This document shows, piece after piece, positions 1-6,559 of a DNA stretch of 11,084 nucleotides. The notes under the pieces were generated by a model that did no database searches, was not told where the DNA came from, and saw only the letters and a program-made list of their open reading frames with translations. Every line of letters begins with the position of its first letter. The stretch's first letter is position 1. The position numbers and the translations under genes were made by a program. Source of the DNA: JBFJVZ01 sp041623895 (GTDB lineage Bacteria; Planctomycetota; Planctomycetia; Pirellulales; Pirellulaceae); NCBI GenBank assembly GCA_041623895.1, contig JBFJVZ010000267.1, forward strand, positions 1-11,084, in the 5' to 3' direction.

Positions 1-834
<834 letters not shown>

Positions 835-924
835 GTTTTGTCTGACTTGTGTGGTGTGAGGTAGGGAAGGTGTGCGTCCGCCGCGAAACGTCGGAGTTCA
901 AAAGTGGAGGTGGGCGAGTGCTAA

Positions 925-1464
925 TCAGGCCGATGCCGACGTTACCGATTCGCTTTCGTCCGTCGACCGGTGAGCGCTGCGTACCATCGCGATCCGCCCT
1001 GTTCGCACCAGCTCGCTGATTCCGTAGGGACGCACTCTTTCAATGAAGGCTTGCACCTTGTTTTCGCGACCGCTGATTTCGACCATGACTTCGTCCGGCC
1101 CGACATCAACGATCTTGCCACGAAAAATGTCGACCAACTCGCGGATCTCCGCTCGCGCCGTACCGGCAGCGGCTTTGACTCTCATCAAGAGCAAATCTCG
1201 CTCGACGAAATCGCGGCTACTGACGTCCAAAACACGGACAACGGTAACGATCTTTTCCAGTTGTTTTCGTACCTGCTCCAACACACGATCATCCCCGACG
1301 ACGACAAACGTCATCCGCGACAAATGCGGATTCTCCGTTTCACCGACCGCAAGAGAGTCGATGTTGTAGCCGCGTGAGGCAAGCATCCCGGAGATATGGG
1401 CGAGCACCCCGGGGACGTTCTGGACAAGTGCGGAGAGAACGTGTCGATGATTCGGGTTTGGCAT
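925..1464 (-). CDS. ilvN: Acetolactate synthase small (regulatory) subunit
   Basis: Regulatory subunit of acetohydroxyacid synthase. It binds the catalytic subunit and carries valine feedback inhibition at the first common step of valine, leucine and isoleucine synthesis. The 179-residue protein has an N-terminal ACT domain beginning HVLSALVQNVPGVLAHISGM (about residues 8-80), where NVPGVL is the usual effector-binding loop. Next comes FVERDLLLMRVKA, then a C-terminal domain with VDIFRGKIVDVG and VMVEISG. Length fits the family (about 160-180). It is the first gene of the predicted ilvN-ilvC unit; no catalytic ilvB is next to it in this window. The start codon is ATG at 1464-1462 and no strong ribosome-binding site is visible. 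A candidate promoter lies 55 bp upstream of the start. The last 15 or so residues are Ser/Thr/Ala-rich and look like a non-conserved tail. Confidence 0.96.
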   Translation of the reverse strand: MPNPNHRHVLSALVQNVPGVLAHISGMLASRGYNIDSLAVGETENPHLSRMTFVVVGDDRVLEQVRKQLEKIVTVVRVLDVSSRDFVERDLLLMRVKAAAGTARAEIRELVDIFRGKIVDVGPDEVMVEISGRENKVQAFIERVRPYGISELVRTGRIAMVRSAHRSTDESESVTSASA

Positions 1465-1518
1465 CAGAGGTCAGGGAAATTGGAAAAACGGGGCTGTGAG
1501 GCCGATTTGGAGCGTGGC

Positions 1519-1547
1519 ATGATAATTTTGAGGCGAAAAACCAACAA
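1519..1547 (-). promoter_or_regulatory. Candidate sigma-70-like promoter of ilvN-ilvC
   Basis: Read on the minus strand, TTGTTG (1547-1542) and TATCAT (1524-1519) are separated by exactly 17 bp; the -10 box matches TATAAT at five of six positions. Transcription would start near 1512, giving a leader of about 48 nt before the ilvN ATG. The spacer is A/T-rich. This is a consensus match only; planctomycete promoter preferences are not well enough defined to be certain. Confidence 0.45.
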
Positions 1548-1556
1548 GGGCTGCGA

Positions 1557-1584
1557 TTTACGGCATTGCTGATTCTGCCGTAAA
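1557..1584. promoter_or_regulatory. Perfect 9-bp inverted repeat, operator-like
   Basis: TTTACGGCA (1557-1565) is followed by a 10-nt gap and its exact reverse complement TGCCGTAAA (1576-1584). It lies 9 bp upstream of the candidate -35 box of ilvN, centred near -58 from the predicted transcription start, a typical place for a dimeric regulator to bind. No T-run follows the stem on either strand, which argues against an intrinsic terminator. The bound protein, if any, is unknown. The site could instead serve the divergent scpA cluster. Confidence 0.5.
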
Positions 1585-1850
1585 AACAGCATCATGGTGC
1601 TTCCGTCGCCACTGACGATAGAGAACCCCGGACGCCAGCAAGTTCACTTCCCGATTGTCGACCGCTCCGCGGGTATAGGATGAGGGAGTTGTTGCGGACG
1701 TTAGGGGTGCCGGCGGCCGCAGAATGCGAAGGCATTCCGATGCGCGGCGACACAGTCAGCGTTTGGATCCGCCTAAAGCTCGAATATTGCGGAAGTCTCC
1801 CGATTTCCGCGACAGAAAGTATCGCCAGCCACTCCAGCGATTTAGTTGTC

Positions 1851-2654
1851 ATGGGTTTCCGCATCGAATTACCGGCCTACCGTGGCCCACTCGACCTGCT
1901 GCTGTATTTGGTACGTCGCCAAGAGGTCAGCTTGTTGGACACGTCGCTGGCAAAAGTTGTCGATCAGTACCTGGAGTATCTGGACGTCTTGAAGGAGTTG
2001 GACCTGGGCGATGTGGGCGACTTTATCGAATTGGCCAGCATTTTGGTGGAAATGAAAAGCCAGGCGGCGTTGCCCAAGATCGAGGACGAGGACGAAGAAG
2101 AACAAATCGCCGATCCGCAGTCGGAGTTGGTCGAGCGATTGCTGCAATACAAGGAGATCCGCGACGCGGCCGCTGTGCTGGACGAAATGGGCACGCGGTG
2201 GCAGCAACGCTACGAACGGATGTCGGACGATTTGCCCAGCCGTCGCGTCGATCCGGGAGACCAGCCGATTGTCGATTTGGAAATCTGGGACCTGGTCAGC
2301 GCTTTTGGGCGAATCATGCGTGAAGCGGGCGGGCCGCCGCAAACCGAAGTGATTTATGATGAAACGCCAATCCATGTTTACATGCAGAAGATTCATAAGT
2401 CCCTGTCCGCGTCCGATCGAATTCCGCTGATAGATTTGATTGAACCTGGGGCACACAAGTCCTCTTTGATCGGCTGGTTCTTGGCCACGTTGGAACTGTC
2501 GCGTCACCATGGTGCCGCGCTCGAACAGGACACCAACGGCGACATCTACATTGTTCGAACAGCGAACTATTCGGATGATTTGAACGTCAACGAGGTTGAC
2601 AACTACGGCATGGACGGCGATTTTTCGGGCGACATTCCCGGTCACCCTCGTTAA
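1851..2654 (+). CDS. scpA: Segregation and condensation protein A (kleisin)
   Basis: Kleisin subunit of the bacterial SMC-ScpAB condensin. Its N-terminal part binds the neck of one SMC, its C-terminal winged helix binds the head of the other, and the middle holds ScpB, so the complex helps compact and segregate the chromosome. From ATG 1851 the product is 267 residues, close to the family norm. The start gives the classic opening FRIELPAYRGPLDLLLYLV, followed by FIELASILVEMKSQAALP (roughly 50-75), an acidic linker EDEDEEEQ, the ELVERLLQYKEIRDAA helix, and the C-terminal winged helix with FLATLELSRHHGAALEQ and GDIYI. A longer in-frame start at 1680 would add 57 residues before the conserved opening and is not supported. 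An acidic, Asn/Asp-rich tail of about 30 residues follows the winged helix. scpB is not adjacent; the next gene starts 49 bp downstream. Confidence 0.93.
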   Translation: MGFRIELPAYRGPLDLLLYLVRRQEVSLLDTSLAKVVDQYLEYLDVLKELDLGDVGDFIELASILVEMKSQAALPKIEDEDEEEQIADPQSELVERLLQYKEIRDAAAVLDEMGTRWQQRYERMSDDLPSRRVDPGDQPIVDLEIWDLVSAFGRIMREAGGPPQTEVIYDETPIHVYMQKIHKSLSASDRIPLIDLIEPGAHKSSLIGWFLATLELSRHHGAALEQDTNGDIYIVRTANYSDDLNVNEVDNYGMDGDFSGDIPGHPR

Positions 2655-2703
2655 TTTGATCGTCGCCCCGCAACCTCTGCTCTGATCTTCCGCTCAGGAC
2701 TTG

Positions 2704-3543
2704 ATGCTCGAAAACGTACCGATCCTGTCACATCATCACGATGGATTGACCATCGAAGGTTATTCGCGCGCCGCGGTGCAAACCTGCTGGAGGATCAACG
2801 AGCTAAAGCTGTTGTTTGATGCTGGAATCCAGCCTTGGGATTTCATGGGCACGCCAACGATGTTCATCAGCCATACTCATTTGGATCACATCGCAGCGTT
2901 GCCCGCTTACGTTTCGCGGCGACGAATGATGAAGATGGAACCGCCCGTGGTTTACTTGCCGGATGCGTCGGTGGATCACGCTTGGGACATGCTGCAAATG
3001 TTTCGCCGCTTGGATCGTGGAGCCATGCCCTGTGAATTGATTGGACTGTTGCCGGGGGATGAGACACAGATCGGTCGCGAATATGTCGTTACGGCTTTAC
3101 CGACTCAACATACGATCGATTCGTTGGGCTTCGTTGTCCACCAACGACGACATAAGCTGAAGCCCGAGTATCTAGACTTGTCGGGGGACCAGATTCGGGA
3201 TCTGCGTCTTTCCGGCACCGAAGTAACTCGCGAAACTCGTGTCCCCATCGTCGCCTATACTGGAGACACCGCGCCGCGCGGATTGGACAACAATCCAGTT
3301 TTTTACGACTCACAGATCTTGATCAGCGAAATGACATTCGTCGCTCCCCAGCATCGCAAGGAAAAGATCCACAAGCACGGTCACATGCATGTGGACGATT
3401 ACCGCGAGCGAGCTGACAAATTCAACAACCAGCTGGTGATCGCCGGGCACTTGAGCACGCGATACAACGCAACGCAAGCCGATCGTATCGTCAATAAAGC
3501 GCTCCCTGGAATGCTGGATGGGCGGTTGAAACTGTGGCTGTGA
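2704..3543 (+). CDS. tRNase Z-like metallo-beta-lactamase fold hydrolase
   Basis: Probable metal-dependent hydrolase of the RNase Z family, whose members cut the 3' trailer from precursor tRNAs. The 279-residue product has SHTHLDHIAALP (the HxHxDH metal motif, near residues 57-65), LPTQHTIDSLGFVV with a candidate metal His, YTGDT carrying the bridging Asp, GHMHVDDY, and HLSTRY near the C terminus, the counterpart of HFSxRY in tRNase Z. From memory, its order of motifs and spacing match the plant short-form tRNase Z (TRZ1 type) better than E. coli or B. subtilis RNase Z: it begins with a GYSRAA-type strand rather than FLGTG, and it shares a KLKPEYLDLSGDQIRDL-like segment. ATG 2704 is preferred over the overlapping TTG 2701; AGGA at 2696 is rather close to either. 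It sits between scpA and hemW, and its stop overlaps the hemW start. Function is inferred from motifs; another nucleic-acid or small-molecule hydrolase is possible. Confidence 0.82.
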   Translation: MLENVPILSHHHDGLTIEGYSRAAVQTCWRINELKLLFDAGIQPWDFMGTPTMFISHTHLDHIAALPAYVSRRRMMKMEPPVVYLPDASVDHAWDMLQMFRRLDRGAMPCELIGLLPGDETQIGREYVVTALPTQHTIDSLGFVVHQRRHKLKPEYLDLSGDQIRDLRLSGTEVTRETRVPIVAYTGDTAPRGLDNNPVFYDSQILISEMTFVAPQHRKEKIHKHGHMHVDDYRERADKFNNQLVIAGHLSTRYNATQADRIVNKALPGMLDGRLKLWL

Positions 3544-4733
3544 CGTCGTCTCGACCCGAACCGAGTCACGATCCGGCACCTCCGCCATGGGATGCCCCGC
3601 CGGATGGTTGGCCGACACCCCGGGCGGCCTACGTCCACGTTCCCTTTTGTCGTCACCGATGTGGATATTGCAACTTCAGCGTGGTTGCCGGGCGAGACGA
3701 TTTGATCGATCGGTTCCTGACAGCAGTTGATCTGGAATTATCCAATTTGGGCCGGCCCAAAATCCAAACTCTGTTCATTGGCGGCGGGACGCCGACGCAG
3801 CTGTCAGCGGATCAATTGAACCGTTTGATGATCGTGCTGAAGTCTCGATTTGACTTGCAAAGCGGTCTTGAATTCTCGCTGGAAGCAAATCCAGAGGATA
3901 TCGACGAACAGACCCTGGACGTACTAAGCGACCACGGTGTGAACCGAATCAGTTTAGGCGTGCAATCGTTCACCGATCAAAAGCTGAAAACACTGGAACG
4001 CAGCCATAGCCCCGCGGCGGCTTGTGAGGCGATCGAAATGGTTGCCAGCCGGATCGAAAACGTCTCCATCGATTTGATCTTTGCCGCGCCCGGTGAGTCG
4101 CTGGAGGACTGGCGGCGCGACCTGGAAACCGCCTTGACGTTACCGATCATGCATTTGTCGACTTATGCACTGACATTCGAGAAAGGAACTTCCTATTGGA
4201 ACCGCCGACTGCACGGGCAACTGCAAGCAATCGATGAATCGGTGGAACTCGCTATGTACCAACACACGCTTCAAGCCTGCGAAGAGGCCGGACTGGAACA
4301 CTACGAGATTTCTAACTTTGCCAAACCGGGCTACCAATGCCAACACAACCTGGCTTACTGGCATGGTTGTGGCTGGTACGCAGCCGGTCCCGGCGCAGCC
4401 CGTTTTGTGGACGGTCGTCGCGAAGTCAATCACCGCAGCACAACGACCTATCTGAGTCGAATGGAAGCGGGCCGCAGCCCGGTTGCTGAAACCGATGCGA
4501 TCACAACAACTCAGTACGCGCGCGAACGTGCGGCTTTTGGCATTCGCATGATCGAAGGAATCGACCTGGATCTGCTATCAAATGAAGCCGGGGTCGATCT
4601 GCGGCAGCTGTGTGGCGGGGCGATCGAGCAGTGTTTGGATGACGGGCTGCTGAGGGAATCAGAGCGACGAATGCGTCTGACGAATCGCGGCGTTCTGTTC
4701 GCGGACACGGTGGCAGCGGCATTGCTGGGCTAA
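3540..4733 (+). CDS. hemW: HemW-like radical SAM protein (haem chaperone family)
   Basis: Member of the HemN/HemW radical SAM family. HemW proteins bind haem and a 4Fe-4S cluster and are thought to deliver haem to respiratory enzymes; they were long misnamed as coproporphyrinogen oxidase. From GTG 3540 the product is 397 residues. It has a Pro-rich lead of about 28 residues, then YVHVPFCRHRCGYCNF with the CxxxCxxC cluster ligands (C37, C41, C44), LFIGGGTPTQL (SAM binding), SLEANPED, RISLGVQSF, SIDLIFAAPGES, YALTFEKGT and HYEISNFAKPGYQCQHNLAYW. A C-terminal HemW domain with FGIRMIEGIDL and a winged-helix-like end follows. GTG 3540 forms a GTGA overlap with the upstream stop; an in-frame GTG at 3534 is the alternative (399 residues). 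The cluster cysteines are present; the HemW assignment over HemN rests on length and the short N terminus, and I did not test enzymatic residues. Confidence 0.88.
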   Translation: MTSSRPEPSHDPAPPPWDAPPDGWPTPRAAYVHVPFCRHRCGYCNFSVVAGRDDLIDRFLTAVDLELSNLGRPKIQTLFIGGGTPTQLSADQLNRLMIVLKSRFDLQSGLEFSLEANPEDIDEQTLDVLSDHGVNRISLGVQSFTDQKLKTLERSHSPAAACEAIEMVASRIENVSIDLIFAAPGESLEDWRRDLETALTLPIMHLSTYALTFEKGTSYWNRRLHGQLQAIDESVELAMYQHTLQACEEAGLEHYEISNFAKPGYQCQHNLAYWHGCGWYAAGPGAARFVDGRREVNHRSTTTYLSRMEAGRSPVAETDAITTTQYARERAAFGIRMIEGIDLDLLSNEAGVDLRQLCGGAIEQCLDDGLLRESERRMRLTNRGVLFADTVAAALLG

Positions 4734-4794
4734 GCGGCGAAATCGAGCTGCCGGGGCATGCCGTCGTCGCGCTCGTCAAGAAGCTGTTTCAACC

Positions 4795-4821
4795 GCGGCT
4801 CAGCCGGAGCTTCGCCCTCCC
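4795..4821 (-). repeat. Dispersed GC-rich hairpin repeat, copy 1
   Basis: Read on the minus strand this 27-bp stretch matches 9441-9467 (plus) at 26 of 27 positions, sharing GGGAGGGCGAAGCTCC and GCTGAGCCGC around one mismatch. GGAG and CTCC can pair to form a small hairpin. It lies in the non-coding gap after hemW. Resembles REP-type or fold-back elements in size and placement; no associated transposase is in the window. Confidence 0.75.
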
Positions 4822-4875
4822 GGCCTCTGCAACCCCCCTCCCGGCTTCTGCAACTGCCCTCCCGGCCTCTGCAAC
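4815..4875. repeat. Three tandem 19-bp copies with 21-bp period
   Basis: CCCTCCCGGCCTCTGCAAC occurs at 4815-4833 and 4857-4875, with a one-base variant (C to T at the eleventh position) at 4836-4854. Two-base spacers (CC and TG) give an exact 21-bp period. The first copy overlaps the end of dispersed repeat copy 1, so the array looks like a local duplication of that element's edge plus neighbouring sequence. Confidence 0.9.
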
Positions 4876-4985
4876 CACCCCGGTTTGTCAAGCTTTGACG
4901 ATTGCGCAAAAAAATTCAACTTTGCCGGTCAGGCGGACGATATCGATTCTGTCCCTCCCATATTGGTTACACAGGATCCATCGTC

Positions 4986-5531
4986 ATGGCCACAGCTAGC
5001 AAAATCACCGTGAGCCTTTTTGCTGCCTTCGCAATTGTCACTTTCTCTGGCTGCGCAGCGATGTGCAAGAACTTTGGTTGCCCCGGTTGTGGACCGGTCA
5101 CGGTTGGTGGCGGTGGCGGCTGCGATGAGTGCAGCGGCTGCGGCGAGCTTTATGTCGATCCATGGATCAACCATCCAGCGGACTGCTGCGATCCCTGCGA
5201 CACTTGCGGAAACTACAACGGTCAATCTTGCGGCAGCTGCCGGCCGCTGTTTGCCGGCATCGGGACTTTGTGGGGTTATCGCAATCCCGCCTGTCCGTCT
5301 TGTGATGAATGTGTCCTACCCGGTGGTTGCGACAGTTCCGGATGCGGCTGTGATGCATGTGCAGGAGATGTTGTTGAAGGCGACATCATTCACGAAGGCA
5401 TCATCCACGAAGACGGCGTGCGGATCATCGGCGAGCCGACTTACACCGACGAGGTGGTGCCGGTCCAACCAACTCCAGCCAAGAAGATCTTTCGGCCTCG
5501 TCCGCAAATGGCCAGACGTCACGGAAAGTAG
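4986..5531 (+). CDS. Cysteine-rich putative lipoprotein
   Basis: Unknown function. The 181-residue product starts with a short signal sequence (K6, hydrophobic residues 7-20) ending in TFSGC, a plausible lipobox with the lipidated Cys at 23, so it should be anchored on a membrane. Residues 23-125 contain 20 cysteines, many as CxxC pairs (CPGC, CDEC, CDPC, CDTC, CGSC, CPSC, CDAC) separated by Gly-rich and Asp-rich turns. Such density suggests a disulphide-stabilised or metal-binding surface protein. The end changes character: a short imperfect repeat (DIIHEG, IIHEDG), then a Pro/Lys/Arg-rich basic tail. ATG 4986 is chosen because it places the signal peptide at the N terminus and has AGGA nine bases upstream; a TTG at 4902 would bury the signal. 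The gene is convergent with the sirtuin gene, with 38 bp between stops. Cys-rich small secreted proteins are common in planctomycetes; no family name is claimed. Confidence 0.8.
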   Translation: MATASKITVSLFAAFAIVTFSGCAAMCKNFGCPGCGPVTVGGGGGCDECSGCGELYVDPWINHPADCCDPCDTCGNYNGQSCGSCRPLFAGIGTLWGYRNPACPSCDECVLPGGCDSSGCGCDACAGDVVEGDIIHEGIIHEDGVRIIGEPTYTDEVVPVQPTPAKKIFRPRPQMARRHGK

Positions 5532-5569
5532 CGCGGTATCCGATCAACATCACTGCGGATGAATCGGCG

Positions 5570-6262
5570 CTACAGCAGCGACTGAAGAAACTTTGGAACC
5601 TCCACCGACGCTTTGCCGCGGATGGTTGTGTCAAAGACACGGGATTGCGGCGTGTCGTCCAAGTTGATTTCGACGCGCCGGCAATCGGGCCGAGTTGCCT
5701 GGACGATTCCGGCAGCCGGATAGACGACAGCCGAAGTTCCGATGGCGACGAATAAGTCTGCTTTTCGCGCCGCCGCGTCGATGATCTCCAGCCCGATTGG
5801 CATTTCGCCAAACCAAACGACATGCGGCCTCAATCTTCCCAACTTGGTGGGGTCGTTTGGATGGGCTGTGTCCAGCGACAAGTCTTCGGTCCAATCGAAC
5901 AGTGCGCCCGTATCAACGCAACGGGCTTTTAAAAGTTCACCATGCATCGCCAAGATCCTCTTGCTGCCGGCACGCTGATGAAGATCGTCGATGTTTTGCG
6001 TGACCAGCAGGAACGAGTCATCATGCTGACGCTCGAATTCAGCCAATGCGTGATGAGCCGCGTTGGGCTGAATATTTTCATCCAAAAGCCGACGGCGACG
6101 TTCGTTGTAAAAACGCTGGACCAGTGCCGGATCGCGCTGGAATGCTCCCGGTGTCGCCACCTCCTCGGGCCGATAACCCTCCCAAAGCCCGTCTGAGCCA
6201 CGAAAGGTCGGAATTCCGGATTCGGCCGAAATCCCAGCCCCGGTCAAGACGAGAACTCGCAT
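5570..6262 (-). CDS. cobB: NAD-dependent protein deacylase, sirtuin (CobB-like)
   Basis: Removes acyl groups from lysines using NAD, yielding nicotinamide and O-acyl-ADP-ribose; a cytoplasmic regulator of metabolic enzymes such as acetyl-CoA synthetase. The 230-residue product has the NAD motif TGAGISAESGIPTFRG (7-22), TQNIDDLH (88-95), the catalytic His107 in AMHGELLKARC, RPHVVWFGEMP, and AIGTSAVVYPAAG. Tyr52 and Arg55 in FYNERRRR correspond to the Y-x-x-R pair that class III sirtuins (SIRT5, E. coli CobB) use for succinyl and malonyl lysine, so desuccinylation is plausible. The usual structural zinc site is largely missing: between the catalytic His and RPHVVWFGE only C115 remains and no CxxC pair is present. 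ATG 6262 is preceded by GGAG ten bases upstream and begins directly at the first strand of the fold. Confidence 0.95.
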   Translation of the reverse strand: MRVLVLTGAGISAESGIPTFRGSDGLWEGYRPEEVATPGAFQRDPALVQRFYNERRRRLLDENIQPNAAHHALAEFERQHDDSFLLVTQNIDDLHQRAGSKRILAMHGELLKARCVDTGALFDWTEDLSLDTAHPNDPTKLGRLRPHVVWFGEMPIGLEIIDAAARKADLFVAIGTSAVVYPAAGIVQATRPDCRRVEINLDDTPQSRVFDTTIRGKASVEVPKFLQSLL

Positions 6263-6559
6263 CGATCATTAACTCCACGTTGGCGCGTGATTCCGGCGGC
6301 CTCTCGCAGCCCCACGCTTCCGCTCTCGGCCGCCCGGAGACCCCGGCGAGGGAGTCCTCAGATCATTGTGCAGTTTTTGGCCATCTGTGTTACCCTAGTG
6401 CTGTGGTTCGTCCAAGAATTGGGGTAAGCCGCGGCGGAATGTCATCACCACTTTGGGTGACTCACGATGCGGGCCAAATACCGGGCGAGTCCCGATAAGT
6501 TAAGACGATGCTGGAGCAGAACACCAGGCATCCGGCCAGACCCTCCTTCGGTTGCTTTC
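6263..6559. other. Divergent gap between sirtuin and cytochrome-like gene
   Basis: This 297-bp region has no convincing gene. It contains a GC-rich imperfect inverted repeat: CCGGCGGCC (6293-6301) can pair with GGCCGCCCGG (6328-6337) apart from one bulged base, across a 26-nt loop. A poor promoter-like pair (TTGTGC at 6366, TACCCT at 6391) points toward the plus-strand gene but has a 19-bp spacer. Bases 6467-6559 are open in frame with the downstream gene but would precede a clear signal peptide, so they are not counted as coding. Confidence 0.55.

Larger units (their letters stand above)
1465..1850. other. Divergent intergenic region between ilvN and scpA
   Basis: This 386-bp stretch separates the minus-strand ilv genes from the plus-strand scpA cluster. 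It contains the ilvN promoter candidate and the 9-bp dyad. For scpA only a weak promoter-like pair is visible (TTGTCG at 1655 and TATAGG at 1674, with a spacer too short for comfort). Bases 1680-1850 are open in frame with scpA, but the 57 residues they would encode resemble no domain and sit before the usual ScpA start, so I treat them as untranslated. No RNA gene is recognised. Confidence 0.6.
4734..4985. other. Intergenic region with repeats, hemW to lipoprotein gene
   Basis: A 252-bp gap holding a minus-oriented copy of the dispersed repeat (4795-4821) and a 21-bp-period tandem repeat (4815-4875). Further on are a short inverted repeat GTCAA-GCT-TTGAC (4887-4899), the palindrome TTGCGCAA (4902-4909) followed by seven more bases of A-rich sequence, and AGGA at 4973-4976, nine bases before the lipoprotein ATG. 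TTGACG at 4895 could be a -35 box, but no good -10 box follows at 16-18 bp. Confidence 0.6.

Noticed and set aside
1557..1584. Intrinsic terminator
   Set aside because: The stem is good but no T-run follows on either strand, and no gene ends toward it.
1680..1850. 57-residue N-terminal extension of ScpA
   Set aside because: The conserved ScpA opening begins right after ATG 1851; the extension has no domain features and covers likely promoter DNA.
4815..4875. CRISPR-like repeat
   Set aside because: Spacers are only two bases and the repeat is 19 bp, so it is a simple tandem repeat; no cas genes are present.
4902..4985. Upstream TTG start for the Cys-rich lipoprotein
   Set aside because: It would place 28 residues before a clear lipoprotein signal sequence; ATG 4986 has AGGA at a good distance.
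5532..5569. Bidirectional terminator between convergent genes
   Set aside because: Only a 5-bp ATCCG/CGGAT stem with a 12-nt or longer loop and no T-runs can be drawn; too weak to annotate.
6467..6559. Upstream ATG start for the PSCyt1 protein
   Set aside because: It would bury the signal peptide behind 31 charged and Pro-rich residues.
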